From assembly GCA_025924275.1 (NCBI GenBank), contig JAICEH010000026.1:1-13944 (forward strand): a stretch of DNA of 13,944 nt. The letters are read 5' to 3'. Below the pieces are notes generated by a model. That model searched no databases. It saw only the letters and a list, made by a program, of their open reading frames with translations, and was not told where the DNA came from. This stretch comes from Gemmatimonadales bacterium (GTDB lineage: Bacteria; Gemmatimonadota; Gemmatimonadetes; Gemmatimonadales; GWC2-71-9). The translations under genes and the position numbers were made by a program. Positions 7,229 to 13,944 of the stretch are shown here, piece after piece (positions within the stretch are counted from its first letter, which is position 1; each line of letters starts with the position of its first letter).

Positions 7229-7243
7229 GGGCGGCCGGCGTCG

Positions 7244-9655
7244 TCAGGCGCCGTACGGCACCCAGATGTTCTTCACCTGGCAGGCCTCGCGCAGGAACTC
7301 GGGACCGGCGCCGCGGGCGGGGTCGAACCAGTCCCGCGCCTGCCCGTGGCTCACCCAGGTGCGCTTCATGTTCCCGGCCGAGGCGCGCTCGACCAGCCCG
7401 CTCCCCTCGCGCGACCCGAAGTACCAGATCCCGGCCACGTCGTCGTGGGCGGCGAGCACCTCGGCCAGCTCGTCCCTCGGCCCGGTGACGATGTTGAGCG
7501 CCCCGCCAGGCAGGTCCGAGGTGTCGAGCACCTGATAGAGGTCGGTGGCCGCGAGCGGCGCCCGCTCCGACGGCACCGCCACCACGCGATTTCCCAGGCA
7601 GAGCGGCGGGACCACGGCGCTCACGAAGCCGAGCAGCGGCGCCTCCTCGGGGCAGACCACCGCCATCACGCCGAGCGGCTCCGGCATCGCGAGGGTCACG
7701 TTGCGGTACGGCGTGTGGTGCACGGCACCGTCCCACTTGTCGGCCCAGGCGGCGTAGTCGTACAGCCGCTGGAGCGCGGCCTGCACTTCGGCCTCGGCCC
7801 GCCCGGGCGTGCCGCCCTCGAGGTCGGCCAGCCGGCGGGCGAACTCGGCCGCGCGGGCGGCCAGGTTCTCCGCCACGTAGTAGAGCACCTGGGCTCGGTT
7901 GTAGGCGGTCGTGGTGGACCAGGCCGCCGCCTGGTGCGCCGCCTCGACCGCGTTCCGGACGTCCTTCCGGTTCCCCTTCCCCACCTCGCCCAGCAGGCGG
8001 CCGTCGGGCGCGTGCACCGGCAGGCTGTAGCCCGAATCGGGCCGCACCTGCTTCCCGCCGATGTACTGCTTGGGGGTGCGGTCGATGGGGGGCAGGTCGG
8101 ACGGCCGGACCACCGGGCGGTCGGACGGTCGGACCGTCGGACCGTCGGACGGTCGGATGGCACCGCTGCCCGACGGTCCGACGGCCCGGGTGTCCGTCGC
8201 CTCCCGCAGGTACTCCCACAGCCCCTCCCGCCCGCCCTCGCGGCCGTAGCCGCTCTCCCGGTAGCCGCCGAACCCGGCGGCGGCGTCGAAGACGTTGGTG
8301 CAGTTGATCCAGATGGTGCCGGCCCGGATCCGCGGCGCCAGGTCCAGCGCGGTGTTCAGGTTCTCGGTCCACACGCTCGCCGCCAGCCCGTAGCGGGTGT
8401 TGTTGGCGAGCTCCACCGCCTCGTCCGGGGTCCGGAACGTCATCAGCGCCACCACCGGGCCGAAGATCTCCTCCTGGGCCACGGTGGAGGCCGGCGCCAC
8501 GTTGGTGAGGAGCGTCGGCGGATAGAACCAGCCGTCGGCGGGGCAGCTCCAGGACGGCTGCCAGAGCTCGGCACCCTCCTCCTTCCCCAGGGCCACGAAG
8601 CGCCGGATCCGCTCGAGCTGCACCGGGGCCACGATGGCCCCGATGTCCACCGCCTTGTCGAGCGGGTCGCCGAGCCGGAGCGTCTCCATCCTTGCCCGCA
8701 GCTTGGCCGCGAGGCGCTCCGCCACTCCCTCCTGCGCCAGGATCCGCGACCCGGCGCAGCAGACCTGGCCCTGGTTGAACCAGATCGCGTCCACCACGCC
8801 CTCGACCACGCTGTCGAGGTCGGCGTCCTCGAACACCACGAAGGGCGACTTGCCCCCGAGCTCGAGCGAGAGCCGCTTCCCGCTCCCGGCGGTGGCGACC
8901 CGGATGAGCCGGCCCACCTCGGTGGACCCGGTGAAGGCGATCTTGTCGACGCCGGCGTGCTGCACCAGCGCCTCGCCAGTGCGGCCGTCCCCGGTCACCA
9001 CGTTCAGGACGCCCGGCGGGAGCCCCGCCTCCGCCGCCAGCTCGGCGAAGAGGAGTGCCGTGAGCGGGGTGAACTCGGCCGGCTTGAGCACCGAGGTGCA
9101 GCCGGCGGCGAGCGCCGGGGCCACCTTCCAGGCGAGCATCAGCAGCGGGAAGTTCCACGGGATGATCTGCCCCACCACGCCCACTCCCGCCTGGCCGGGA
9201 TACTCCCGCTCCAGGAGCTGGGCCCAGCCCGCGTGGTGATTGAAATGCCGCGCCACGAGCGGGATGTCGATGTCCCGCGACTCGCGGATCGGCTTCCCGT
9301 TGTCGAGCGACTCGAGCACGGCGAAGAGCCGGGAGTGGCGCTGCACCATCCGCGCGAGGGCGTAGAGGTGCCGCGCCCGGCCGTGGGGCCCGAGCGCCTG
9401 CCAGCCGGGCAGCGCGTCGCGCGCCGCCCGCACCGCCGCGTCCACGTCGGCGGCACTCCCCTGCGCCACCGCGGCGAGCCGCGCGGTGGTGGCCGGGTTC
9501 ACGGTGTCGAAGTGGTCGGCGCCGGGGTGCCACGCCCCGCCGATGAAGTGGCCCAGCTCCCGGCCGTGGCGGTCGAGCCAGTCGAGCGCCGGCTGCGGCG
9601 ACTCGGGCGCCGGGCCGTAGTCCATCGTCTCGAAGACTTCGCGGATCGTGGTCAC
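7244..9655 (-). CDS. ALDH16-type two-domain aldehyde dehydrogenase
   Basis: An 803-residue protein, close in length to known ALDH16 proteins (about 800). The N-terminal domain (about 1-485) is a complete NAD(P)-dependent aldehyde dehydrogenase. It has the oxyanion-hole motif PWNFP (166-170), Lys191 in KPAEFTPLTA, FTGSTEVG (241-248), general base Glu265 in LELGGK, nucleophile Cys299 in NQGQVCCAGSR and Glu396 in EEIFGP. The C-terminal part (about 526-803) is a second ALDH-like domain (LPGGALNIVTGPRDEL at 715-730) that ends ..KNIWVPYGA before any catalytic-Cys motif, the known ALDH16 pattern. Starting from GTG 9655 it overlaps the deoC stop by 4 nt. The N-terminus IREVFETMDYGPAPES looks family-typical. 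The likely substrate is acetaldehyde from DeoC, by context only. Linker residues about 490-525 hold the repeat described separately. Confidence 0.9.
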   Translation of the reverse strand: MTTIREVFETMDYGPAPESPQPALDWLDRHGRELGHFIGGAWHPGADHFDTVNPATTARLAAVAQGSAADVDAAVRAARDALPGWQALGPHGRARHLYALARMVQRHSRLFAVLESLDNGKPIRESRDIDIPLVARHFNHHAGWAQLLEREYPGQAGVGVVGQIIPWNFPLLMLAWKVAPALAAGCTSVLKPAEFTPLTALLFAELAAEAGLPPGVLNVVTGDGRTGEALVQHAGVDKIAFTGSTEVGRLIRVATAGSGKRLSLELGGKSPFVVFEDADLDSVVEGVVDAIWFNQGQVCCAGSRILAQEGVAERLAAKLRARMETLRLGDPLDKAVDIGAIVAPVQLERIRRFVALGKEEGAELWQPSWSCPADGWFYPPTLLTNVAPASTVAQEEIFGPVVALMTFRTPDEAVELANNTRYGLAASVWTENLNTALDLAPRIRAGTIWINCTNVFDAAAGFGGYRESGYGREGGREGLWEYLREATDTRAVGPSGSGAIRPSDGPTVRPSDRPVVRPSDLPPIDRTPKQYIGGKQVRPDSGYSLPVHAPDGRLLGEVGKGNRKDVRNAVEAAHQAAAWSTTTAYNRAQVLYYVAENLAARAAEFARRLADLEGGTPGRAEAEVQAALQRLYDYAAWADKWDGAVHHTPYRNVTLAMPEPLGVMAVVCPEEAPLLGFVSAVVPPLCLGNRVVAVPSERAPLAATDLYQVLDTSDLPGGALNIVTGPRDELAEVLAAHDDVAGIWYFGSREGSGLVERASAGNMKRTWVSHGQARDWFDPARGAGPEFLREACQVKNIWVPYGA
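8093..8156. repeat. Degenerate 8-bp tandem repeat inside the ALDH16 linker
   Basis: Eight head-to-tail 8-bp units, most matching ACSGTCGG on the + strand (for example ACGGTCGG, ACCGTCGG), with the outermost copies diverged. Read on the coding strand, three units make 24 nt, so the array encodes an 8-residue period: RPSDGPTV, RPSDRPVV, RPSDLPPI (residues 501-524). It lies exactly between the two ALDH domains. The array can gain or lose 24 bp without changing frame. Confidence 0.85.
8134..8184. repeat. Perfect 15-bp inverted repeat at the edge of the 8-bp array
   Basis: CCGTCGGACCGTCGG at 8134-8148 is the exact reverse complement of CCGACGGTCCGACGG at 8170-8184, separated by 21 nt. The left arm belongs to the 8-bp array and the right arm is two inverted units outside it. 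Other pairing registers are possible because the arm is itself repetitive. Confidence 0.8.
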
Positions 9656-10686
9656 GGGACCGGATGGCGGTAGGCGGCGGAGTAGCGGCCGGTGGCGTGG
9701 TGCTCGAGCTGCCGCTCGATGTCGGTGAGGAGCCCGCTCGCGCCGAAGCGGAAGAGCTCGGGCCGGAGCCAGCGCGGCCCCAGCTCCTCCTTCATCAGGG
9801 CGAGCCAGAGCAGCGCGTCCTTCGCCGCCCGGATCCCGCCCGCCGGCTTGAAGCCGACCGCGACCCCGGTCCGCTCCTCGTGGGCGCGGATGGCGCGGGC
9901 CATCACCAGGCCCACCGGGAGCGTGGCGTTCACCGGCTCCTTCCCGGTCGAGGTCTTGATGAAGTCGGTGCCGGCCATCATCGCCACCAGGCTGGCCCGG
10001 AACACCTGCCGGAGCGTGCCGAGCTCGCCGGTGCCGAGGATCACCTTGAGGTGGGCCTCCCCGCAGGCCTCGCGGAAGGCCGCGACCTCGTCGTACAGGG
10101 CATTCCACTCTCCCGCGAGCGCATGCGCCCGGGTGATGACCACGTCGATCTCGTCTGCGCCGGCCGCCACCGAAGCCCGGACCTCCGCCAGGCGGGTCGG
10201 CATCGGGGACAGGCCGGCGGGAAAGCCGGTGGAGACCGCCGCGACCCGGATGCCCGACCCCTCGAGCGCCCGCCGGGCCGTCTCCACGAAGGCGTGGTAG
10301 ACGCACACCGCGGCCACCCGGATCGGCAGTCCGTCCGCGCCCAGGGCCTCGAGCAGGTCGGGCCGCACCGGCCGGCGCGCCTTGGCGCACAGCCGCCGCA
10401 CCCGGTCCGGCGTGTCGTCCCCCTGGAGCGTCGTGAGGTCCATCAGCGTGATGGCCCGGAGGAGCCAGGCCGCCTGCCACTGCTTCTTGACCGTCCGCCG
10501 GCCGCCGAGGCTGGCGGCGCGCCGCTCCACCGCGCTCCGGTTCACCCGTGCGTCGCGCACCCAGTCGAGGGCGAGCGGAAGCCCCGGATTCCGGGCCGGC
10601 GCCGCCGGCGGGGCGGCCGCTCCCGGATAGCGAGCCGGCGAGGCGGGCCGCGGCGGGCGCGTGGCGTCGCGGGCGGGGGTGCTCAC
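9652..10686 (-). CDS. deoC: Deoxyribose-phosphate aldolase, long animal-like DERA form
   Basis: Class I aldolase that cleaves 2-deoxyribose-5-phosphate to acetaldehyde and glyceraldehyde-3-phosphate. The 344-residue protein is longer than short bacterial DeoC (~220-260). Catalytic residues are visible: the Schiff-base Lys244 in DFIKTSTGK, Lys280 in GFKPAGGIR and Asp181 in EIDVVITR. Blocks around the core (RRTVKKQWQAAWLLRA at 63-78, MDLTTLQGDD at 82-91, HLKVILGTGELG, IERQLEHHATGRY) closely resemble what I recall of human DERA. Residues 1-35 are a Pro/Ala-rich tail of unclear value. The GTG at 10686 is supported by GAGGG at 10694-10698, 7 nt upstream, overlapping the rhomboid stop. No deoA, deoB or other nucleoside-catabolism gene is nearby. 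The stop overlaps the ALDH16 start by 4 nt. Confidence 0.94.
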   Translation of the reverse strand: MSTPARDATRPPRPASPARYPGAAAPPAAPARNPGLPLALDWVRDARVNRSAVERRAASLGGRRTVKKQWQAAWLLRAITLMDLTTLQGDDTPDRVRRLCAKARRPVRPDLLEALGADGLPIRVAAVCVYHAFVETARRALEGSGIRVAAVSTGFPAGLSPMPTRLAEVRASVAAGADEIDVVITRAHALAGEWNALYDEVAAFREACGEAHLKVILGTGELGTLRQVFRASLVAMMAGTDFIKTSTGKEPVNATLPVGLVMARAIRAHEERTGVAVGFKPAGGIRAAKDALLWLALMKEELGPRWLRPELFRFGASGLLTDIERQLEHHATGRYSAAYRHPVP

Positions 10687-10693
10687 CGGCGGG

Positions 10694-10698
10694 CCCTC
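10694..10698 (-). promoter_or_regulatory. Ribosome binding site for deoC within the rhomboid stop
   Basis: On the minus strand GAGGG overlaps the rhomboid TGA (10699-10697) and ends 7 nt before the deoC GTG at 10686. It supports the long DeoC start and translational linkage of deoC to the rhomboid gene. Confidence 0.55.
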
Positions 10699-11446
10699 AG
10701 GCGTACATCCGGTCGAGGATGATGGCGCGATGCCGTGCCACCAGCTGCCGGTCCTGCATGAACACGATCAGGATGGCCCCGGCAACGAAGCCGCCCACGT
10801 GGGCCCAGAACGCCGTGCCGCCGCCCTCGGCGCCGATCGTGGCGGCCCCGCTCACCAGCTGGATCAGGAACCAGTAGCCGAGCATCGCCCACGCCGGCAG
10901 CGTGAAGGTGGTGATGTAGATGAAGAGGAAGAGCAGCAGGTGCACCCGGACCCGCGGGTAGAGCAGCACGTAGGCGCCCATCACCCCGCTGATCGCCCCG
11001 GATGCGCCCACCATCGGGATGGTGCTGGCCGGGTCGAGCGCCACCTGGGCCAGGGCCGCCGCGATGCCGCAGAGCAGGTAGAACGCGAGGTACCTCCCCC
11101 GCCCCATCGAGTCCTCCACGTTGTTCCCGAAGACCCAGAGGAACCACAGGTTCCCGAGGAGGTGCATCCAGCCGCCGTGGAGGAACATCGACGTGACCAC
11201 GGTGTGCCAGGTCTGGGTCTGGCCCAGCACGCAGGTCGCGCCCGGGCCGAGCTGCACCTGGGTCCCCGGCGTCACCCGGCCCAGCAGCTCGCCCGGGATC
11301 AGCCCCAGCTCGCAGATCGACCGGGTCAGCCCGAGCTCGCTCCCGAACCCCTGCACCACGGCCCACGCCGCCACGTTCGCCGCGATGAGCAGGAAGGTGA
11401 CGACCGGGGTCCGGAGGGTCGGGTTGTCATCGCGATAGGGGAACAT
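10697..11446 (-). CDS. Rhomboid-family intramembrane serine protease
   Basis: Predicted six-TM inner-membrane protease that cuts other membrane proteins within or near the bilayer. The 249-residue protein starts at ATG 11446, giving the family-typical N-terminus MFPYRDDNPTLRTPVV; longer upstream readings add only low-complexity residues. Seen: TM1 about 14-31, the HGGWMHLLGN motif (90-99; His90, His95 and oxyanion Asn99), nucleophile Ser149 in GASGAISG and catalytic His216 in AHVGGF. The Ser/His dyad is therefore intact. The loop after TM1 (about 32-82) is long and contains Cys45 and Cys72, which could form a disulfide. It is the first gene of the minus-strand unit with deoC and ALDH16, with 10 nt to the deoC start. 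No substrate is suggested by its neighbours. Confidence 0.93.
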   Translation of the reverse strand: MFPYRDDNPTLRTPVVTFLLIAANVAAWAVVQGFGSELGLTRSICELGLIPGELLGRVTPGTQVQLGPGATCVLGQTQTWHTVVTSMFLHGGWMHLLGNLWFLWVFGNNVEDSMGRGRYLAFYLLCGIAAALAQVALDPASTIPMVGASGAISGVMGAYVLLYPRVRVHLLLFLFIYITTFTLPAWAMLGYWFLIQLVSGAATIGAEGGGTAFWAHVGGFVAGAILIVFMQDRQLVARHRAIILDRMYA

Positions 11447-11580
11447 GGCCTGAATATGCGGCGGGGAGCGCCACGGGGGTATCCAGCACCGCCCGGACCC
11501 GGCGGGCGGGGGGCCGACCCCGGCTGGCGCAAAGGCCCGCAACCGCGCAACTTGAGTCCCTCGATTCCCGCCCGGAGCGC
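11447..11580. promoter_or_regulatory. Divergent intergenic region (rhomboid unit / kinase unit)
   Basis: These 134 bp separate two divergently transcribed units and must hold at least one promoter in each direction. No convincing -35/-10 pair is visible. A perfect 7-bp hairpin is present: CCGCCCG at 11489-11495 pairs with CGGGCGG at 11503-11509 around a 7-nt loop. GGAG at 11574-11577 is a possible but tightly spaced (3 nt) ribosome site for the kinase GTG at 11581. Confidence 0.4.
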
Positions 11581-12996
11581 GTGCCCGAGCCCCTCGAACG
11601 CCTGACCGACGCCCTGGCCGACCGCTACCGCATCGAGCGGGAAGTGGGGGCCGGCGGCATGGCCACGGTCTACCTCGCCCAGGACCTCAAGCACGATCGT
11701 CGCGTCGCGCTCAAGGTCCTCAAGCCGGACCTGACCGCGGTCCTCGGCCACGACCGGTTCCCGCGCGAGATCCGCATCGTGGCCCAGCTGCAGCACCCCC
11801 ACATCCTGCCGCTGCACGACTCGGGGGAGATCGCCGGCTTCCTCTATTATGTCATGCCCTTCGTGGACGGCGAGTCGCTCCGCGGCCGCCTGGAGCGCGA
11901 GGGCCCGCTGCCGGTGGGCGAGGCGCTCCGGATCCTCCGCGAGGTGGTGGACGCGCTCGCCGCCGCGCACGCCCACGGCATCGTCCATCGCGACATCAAG
12001 CCCGACAACGTGATGCTCTCCGGGCGGCACGCCGTGGTCACCGACTTCGGCGTGGCCAAGGCGGTGAGCGAGGCGGGCAAGGACAAGCTCACCACGGTGG
12101 GGCTCGCCGTCGGGACCCCGCACTACATGGCACCGGAGCAGGCGATGGGCGAGAGCGCCATCGACCACCGGGTGGACATCTACTCCGCGGGGGTGCTCGG
12201 CTGGGAGATGCTCGGCGGCCGCCCGCCGTTCGGCGGGCGCACCGCGCAGCAGGTGCACTCGGCCCACGTGCTGGAGACCCCGCCGGACATCCGCACCGTC
12301 AGGCCCGAAGTGCCCGACGCCGTGGCCGAGCTGCTGGCGCGCTGCATGGCCAAGGATCCAGCCGACCGGCCGCAGGACGCCGAGGCGATGCTCGCCGTGC
12401 TGGAGACGGTGGCCAGCACCCCGAGCGGCGGCACCACGCCCACGCACACGCGGCCGATCCGGGCGCTCCAGGCGGGCGCGGGATCGCGCCGCCCCTGGCT
12501 CGTCGCGGCCGCCGCCGGGGTGGTCGCCGTCGGGGCCGTGGCCGCCTGGCTCGTCGCAGGCCGGGGCGCCGCGGAGGGGTCCGGCCGGATCGAGCGCATC
12601 GCGGTCCTCCCGATCGAGGACATCTCCGGCCAGGACGAGCCGTTCGTGAACGCGATGCAGGACGCGCTCACGACCCGCCTCGCGGGGCTCGCCATCGTGG
12701 GCGTGACGCCGCGCTCCGCCCTCGCGCCCTACCGCACCGCGCCCAAGCCGATCCGCGAGATGGCGGCCGACCTCGACCTCGACGCCGTGGTCGAGGGCAC
12801 CGTCTTCCGGGCCGGCGACGTGATGCGGATCAACGTGCAGTTCACCGACCCGCGCACCGCGCAGGCGCTCTGGTCGGAGATGTACGAGCAGAACGTCAGC
12901 GACGTGCTCGCCGCGCAGAACGAGGTCGTCGGCCGGATCACCGCGGGCATCGCGACGGTCCTCGGCGACAGTACCGCCACAGGAGAAGGTGGATGA
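11581..12996 (+). CDS. Transmembrane Ser/Thr protein kinase with TolB-N/FlgO-like periplasmic domain
   Basis: A 471-residue Hanks-type receptor kinase. The cytoplasmic kinase domain (about 17-275) is complete: glycine loop GAGGMATV (23-30), ATP Lys45 in VALKVL, probable helix-C Glu63, catalytic HRDIKPDN (136-143, Asp138), DFG (155-157), an activation segment with Thr171, Thr172 and Thr179, APE (184-186) and Arg263 in the DRP motif. A Thr/Pro-rich linker leads to a single membrane segment (about 306-326). The periplasmic part (337-462) begins RIAVLPIEDISG and contains VEGTVFRAGDVMRINVQ and WSEMYEQ, a pattern of the TolB N-terminal-like / FlgO-like domain (COG5616 type) as I recognise it. The stop overlaps the next gene in ATGA (12993-12996). 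The substrate of the kinase is unknown. The ectodomain family is less certain than the kinase. Confidence 0.92.
   Translation: MPEPLERLTDALADRYRIEREVGAGGMATVYLAQDLKHDRRVALKVLKPDLTAVLGHDRFPREIRIVAQLQHPHILPLHDSGEIAGFLYYVMPFVDGESLRGRLEREGPLPVGEALRILREVVDALAAAHAHGIVHRDIKPDNVMLSGRHAVVTDFGVAKAVSEAGKDKLTTVGLAVGTPHYMAPEQAMGESAIDHRVDIYSAGVLGWEMLGGRPPFGGRTAQQVHSAHVLETPPDIRTVRPEVPDAVAELLARCMAKDPADRPQDAEAMLAVLETVASTPSGGTTPTHTRPIRALQAGAGSRRPWLVAAAAGVVAVGAVAAWLVAGRGAAEGSGRIERIAVLPIEDISGQDEPFVNAMQDALTTRLAGLAIVGVTPRSALAPYRTAPKPIREMAADLDLDAVVEGTVFRAGDVMRINVQFTDPRTAQALWSEMYEQNVSDVLAAQNEVVGRITAGIATVLGDSTATGEGG
12981..12985 (+). promoter_or_regulatory. Strong ribosome binding site for the PD40 lipoprotein
   Basis: AGGAG lies 7 nt before the ATG at 12993, inside the last codons of the kinase gene. 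It fixes the lipoprotein start and indicates efficient translation of the second gene of the pair. Confidence 0.7.
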
Positions 12997-13944
12997 CCCG
13001 GTTCGCCCGCAGGGCCCTGCCAGGTTCACTTGTCGCACTCCTCGCCATTGGCGCCGCCGCGTGCGGACGGGAGACGCCGGGTGGGGGCACCCCTCCCGTC
13101 ACCCAGCTGACACCGGCCGGGGAGGACCACTCCGCCGCCAGTTGGTCGCCGGACGGGCGCCGCGTGGCGTACATGGCGCGCACGCCCGACGGCCTGGAGC
13201 TCAGGATTGCGGGGCCGGACCTCGCCGACGCCATTCCGGTCGCCCGCGTGGGGTCGTTCGGCGGGCGCTCCGCCTGGTCGGCGGATGGCCGGATGCTGGC
13301 GTACGCCTCGCCTGCAGGCGGCAGTGCCGACGTCTGGGTGGTGGCCGCCGACGGAAGCGGCGGACGCCGCCTCACCACCTCCGAGGGGATCGAGGTCCCG
13401 ATCGCCTGGCATCCGACGGGGAGCCGGCTGGCCTACATCCACACCTCGGCCAGCGGCCAGATCCAGTGCTCCGTCGTGGACCTGGCCTCCGGCGCCACTT
13501 CGCCCCTGGTCGAGGGGATGCCGGAGGCCTGCGGGGTCTGGTCGCCGGACGGGACGCGACTGGCGTTCATGCCGCTCCGCGCGGCGGGTTCCACGATCTG
13601 GGTCGCCGACGGCGAAGGGCGGAACCCTCGCCAGCTGACCACCGAGGCCTTCGAGGCGCTGCACGAGGATTTCGCCTCCTCCTGGTCGCCGGACGGAAAG
13701 GAGATTCTCTACATCTCCACCCGCACGGGCCGCTCCGACCTCTGGGTGGTGTCGGCCGACTCCGGCGCCCCGCGACAGCTCACCCGGGACCTGCGGAACG
13801 ACTGGGACGGCGCCTGGTCGCCCGACGGCCGCTGGGTCGCATTCCTCTCCGACCGAGGCGGCCAGACGGACGTCTGGGTGGCCCCCGCCGCGGGCGGCCC
13901 CGAGCGCCGCCTCACCGACGACCCGGCGATCGAGACGGCACCGC
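12993..13944 (+). CDS. PD40 (TolB-type) beta-propeller lipoprotein, 3' end missing
   Basis: An open frame with no stop before the window ends; 317 residues are visible. The N-terminus MTRFARRALPGSLVALLAIG is a signal peptide ending in a relaxed lipobox, AAAC, with Cys24 as the lipidated residue. After a Gly/Pro linker come at least six PD40 strands: SWSPDGRRVAY (50-60), AWSADGRMLAY, AWHPTGSRLAY, VWSPDGTRLAF, SWSPDGKEILY and AWSPDGRWVAF. These are often followed by DxWVV or xIWV and a RRLT/RQLT turn, as in the TolB C-terminal propeller. The protein probably sits on the periplasmic face of a membrane and acts as a protein- or ligand-binding platform. It starts inside the kinase stop, so the two products are probably co-produced. 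A catalytic domain, such as a peptidase, could lie in the missing 3' part. Confidence 0.85.
   Translation, partial: MTRFARRALPGSLVALLAIGAAACGRETPGGGTPPVTQLTPAGEDHSAASWSPDGRRVAYMARTPDGLELRIAGPDLADAIPVARVGSFGGRSAWSADGRMLAYASPAGGSADVWVVAADGSGGRRLTTSEGIEVPIAWHPTGSRLAYIHTSASGQIQCSVVDLASGATSPLVEGMPEACGVWSPDGTRLAFMPLRAAGSTIWVADGEGRNPRQLTTEAFEALHEDFASSWSPDGKEILYISTRTGRSDLWVVSADSGAPRQLTRDLRNDWDGAWSPDGRWVAFLSDRGGQTDVWVAPAAGGPERRLTDDPAIETAP

Noticed and set aside
5177..7488. Alternative + strand frames over phoU and ppx; one runs on past the ppx stop.
   Set aside because: The long Arg/Pro/Gly/Ala-rich readings have no domain; where the 5177 frame becomes meaningful it is simply ppx read through from an upstream false start.
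8093..8184. CRISPR array or transposon end.
   Set aside because: The units are 8 bp with no spacers, there are no cas genes or transposase, and the array is in frame within a coding sequence.
7244..10480. A single 1078-residue minus-strand reading frame spanning ALDH16 and most of deoC, suggesting a fusion protein.
   Set aside because: Its upstream part reads deoC in the wrong frame and is low-complexity. DeoC has its own frame with a stop at 9652-9654, and ALDH16 has a family-typical start at GTG 9655.
11447..11542. Longer N-terminus for the rhomboid protein reaching position 11542.
   Set aside because: The extra 32 residues are Pro/Gly-rich intergenic sequence without similarity to rhomboids; the protein from ATG 11446 begins with a family-typical sequence.
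11552..11580. TTGAGT at 11552-11557 as a sigma-70 -35 box for the kinase gene.
   Set aside because: The matching -10 position falls on GAGCGC next to the start codon, so the spacing and sequence do not make a promoter.

Overview
The window is about 13.9 kb of uniformly GC-rich bacterial DNA. It is densely coding, uses many GTG starts and has repeated 4-nt stop/start overlaps. No rRNA, tRNA, CRISPR array, insertion sequence or phage gene is visible. A Gram-negative organism of the Gemmatimonadota type is my best inference. The support is an outer-membrane phosphate porin, a receptor Ser/Thr kinase with a TolB-N-like ectodomain next to a PD40 beta-propeller lipoprotein, and an ALDH16-type double aldehyde dehydrogenase. 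The phylum is not proven by any marker gene here.

Region 1 (1-7228, + strand) is a phosphate island in the order pstS (3' end only), OprO/OprP-type porin, pstC, pstA, pstB, second pstB, phoU, ppx/gppA. The porin would admit phosphate or polyphosphate through the outer membrane and PstS would bind it in the periplasm. PstC and PstA form the inner-membrane channel, driven by one or both PstB ATPases. PhoU links transport to signalling, and the Ppx/GppA protein handles polyphosphate or pppGpp. From pstC to ppx every gene overlaps the next by 4-8 nt. The only real gaps are on either side of the porin, and each holds a strong GC hairpin; the first has a cUCCGg (UNCG-class) tetraloop.

Region 2 (7244-11446, - strand, convergent with ppx across only 15 bp) is a three-gene unit transcribed as rhomboid protease, deoC, ALDH16. 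DeoC closely resembles the animal-type long DERA rather than the short bacterial form. The 803-aa dehydrogenase has a complete catalytic N-terminal ALDH domain and a C-terminal ALDH-like domain that ends before the catalytic-Cys region. DERA releases acetaldehyde from deoxyribose-5-phosphate, so an adjacent aldehyde dehydrogenase makes pathway sense. The linker between the two ALDH domains carries an in-frame array of 8-bp units that encodes an 8-residue peptide repeat.

Region 3 (11581-13944, + strand) is a signalling pair. One gene is a transmembrane Ser/Thr kinase with a TolB-N/FlgO-like periplasmic domain. It overlaps by 4 nt a lipoprotein of PD40 (TolB-type) propeller repeats that runs off the window. 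Together they look like the two halves of TolB divided between a kinase and a lipoprotein, which I regard as the most interesting hypothesis here. The 134-bp gap at 11447-11580 must hold both divergent promoters, but no consensus promoter can be defended.
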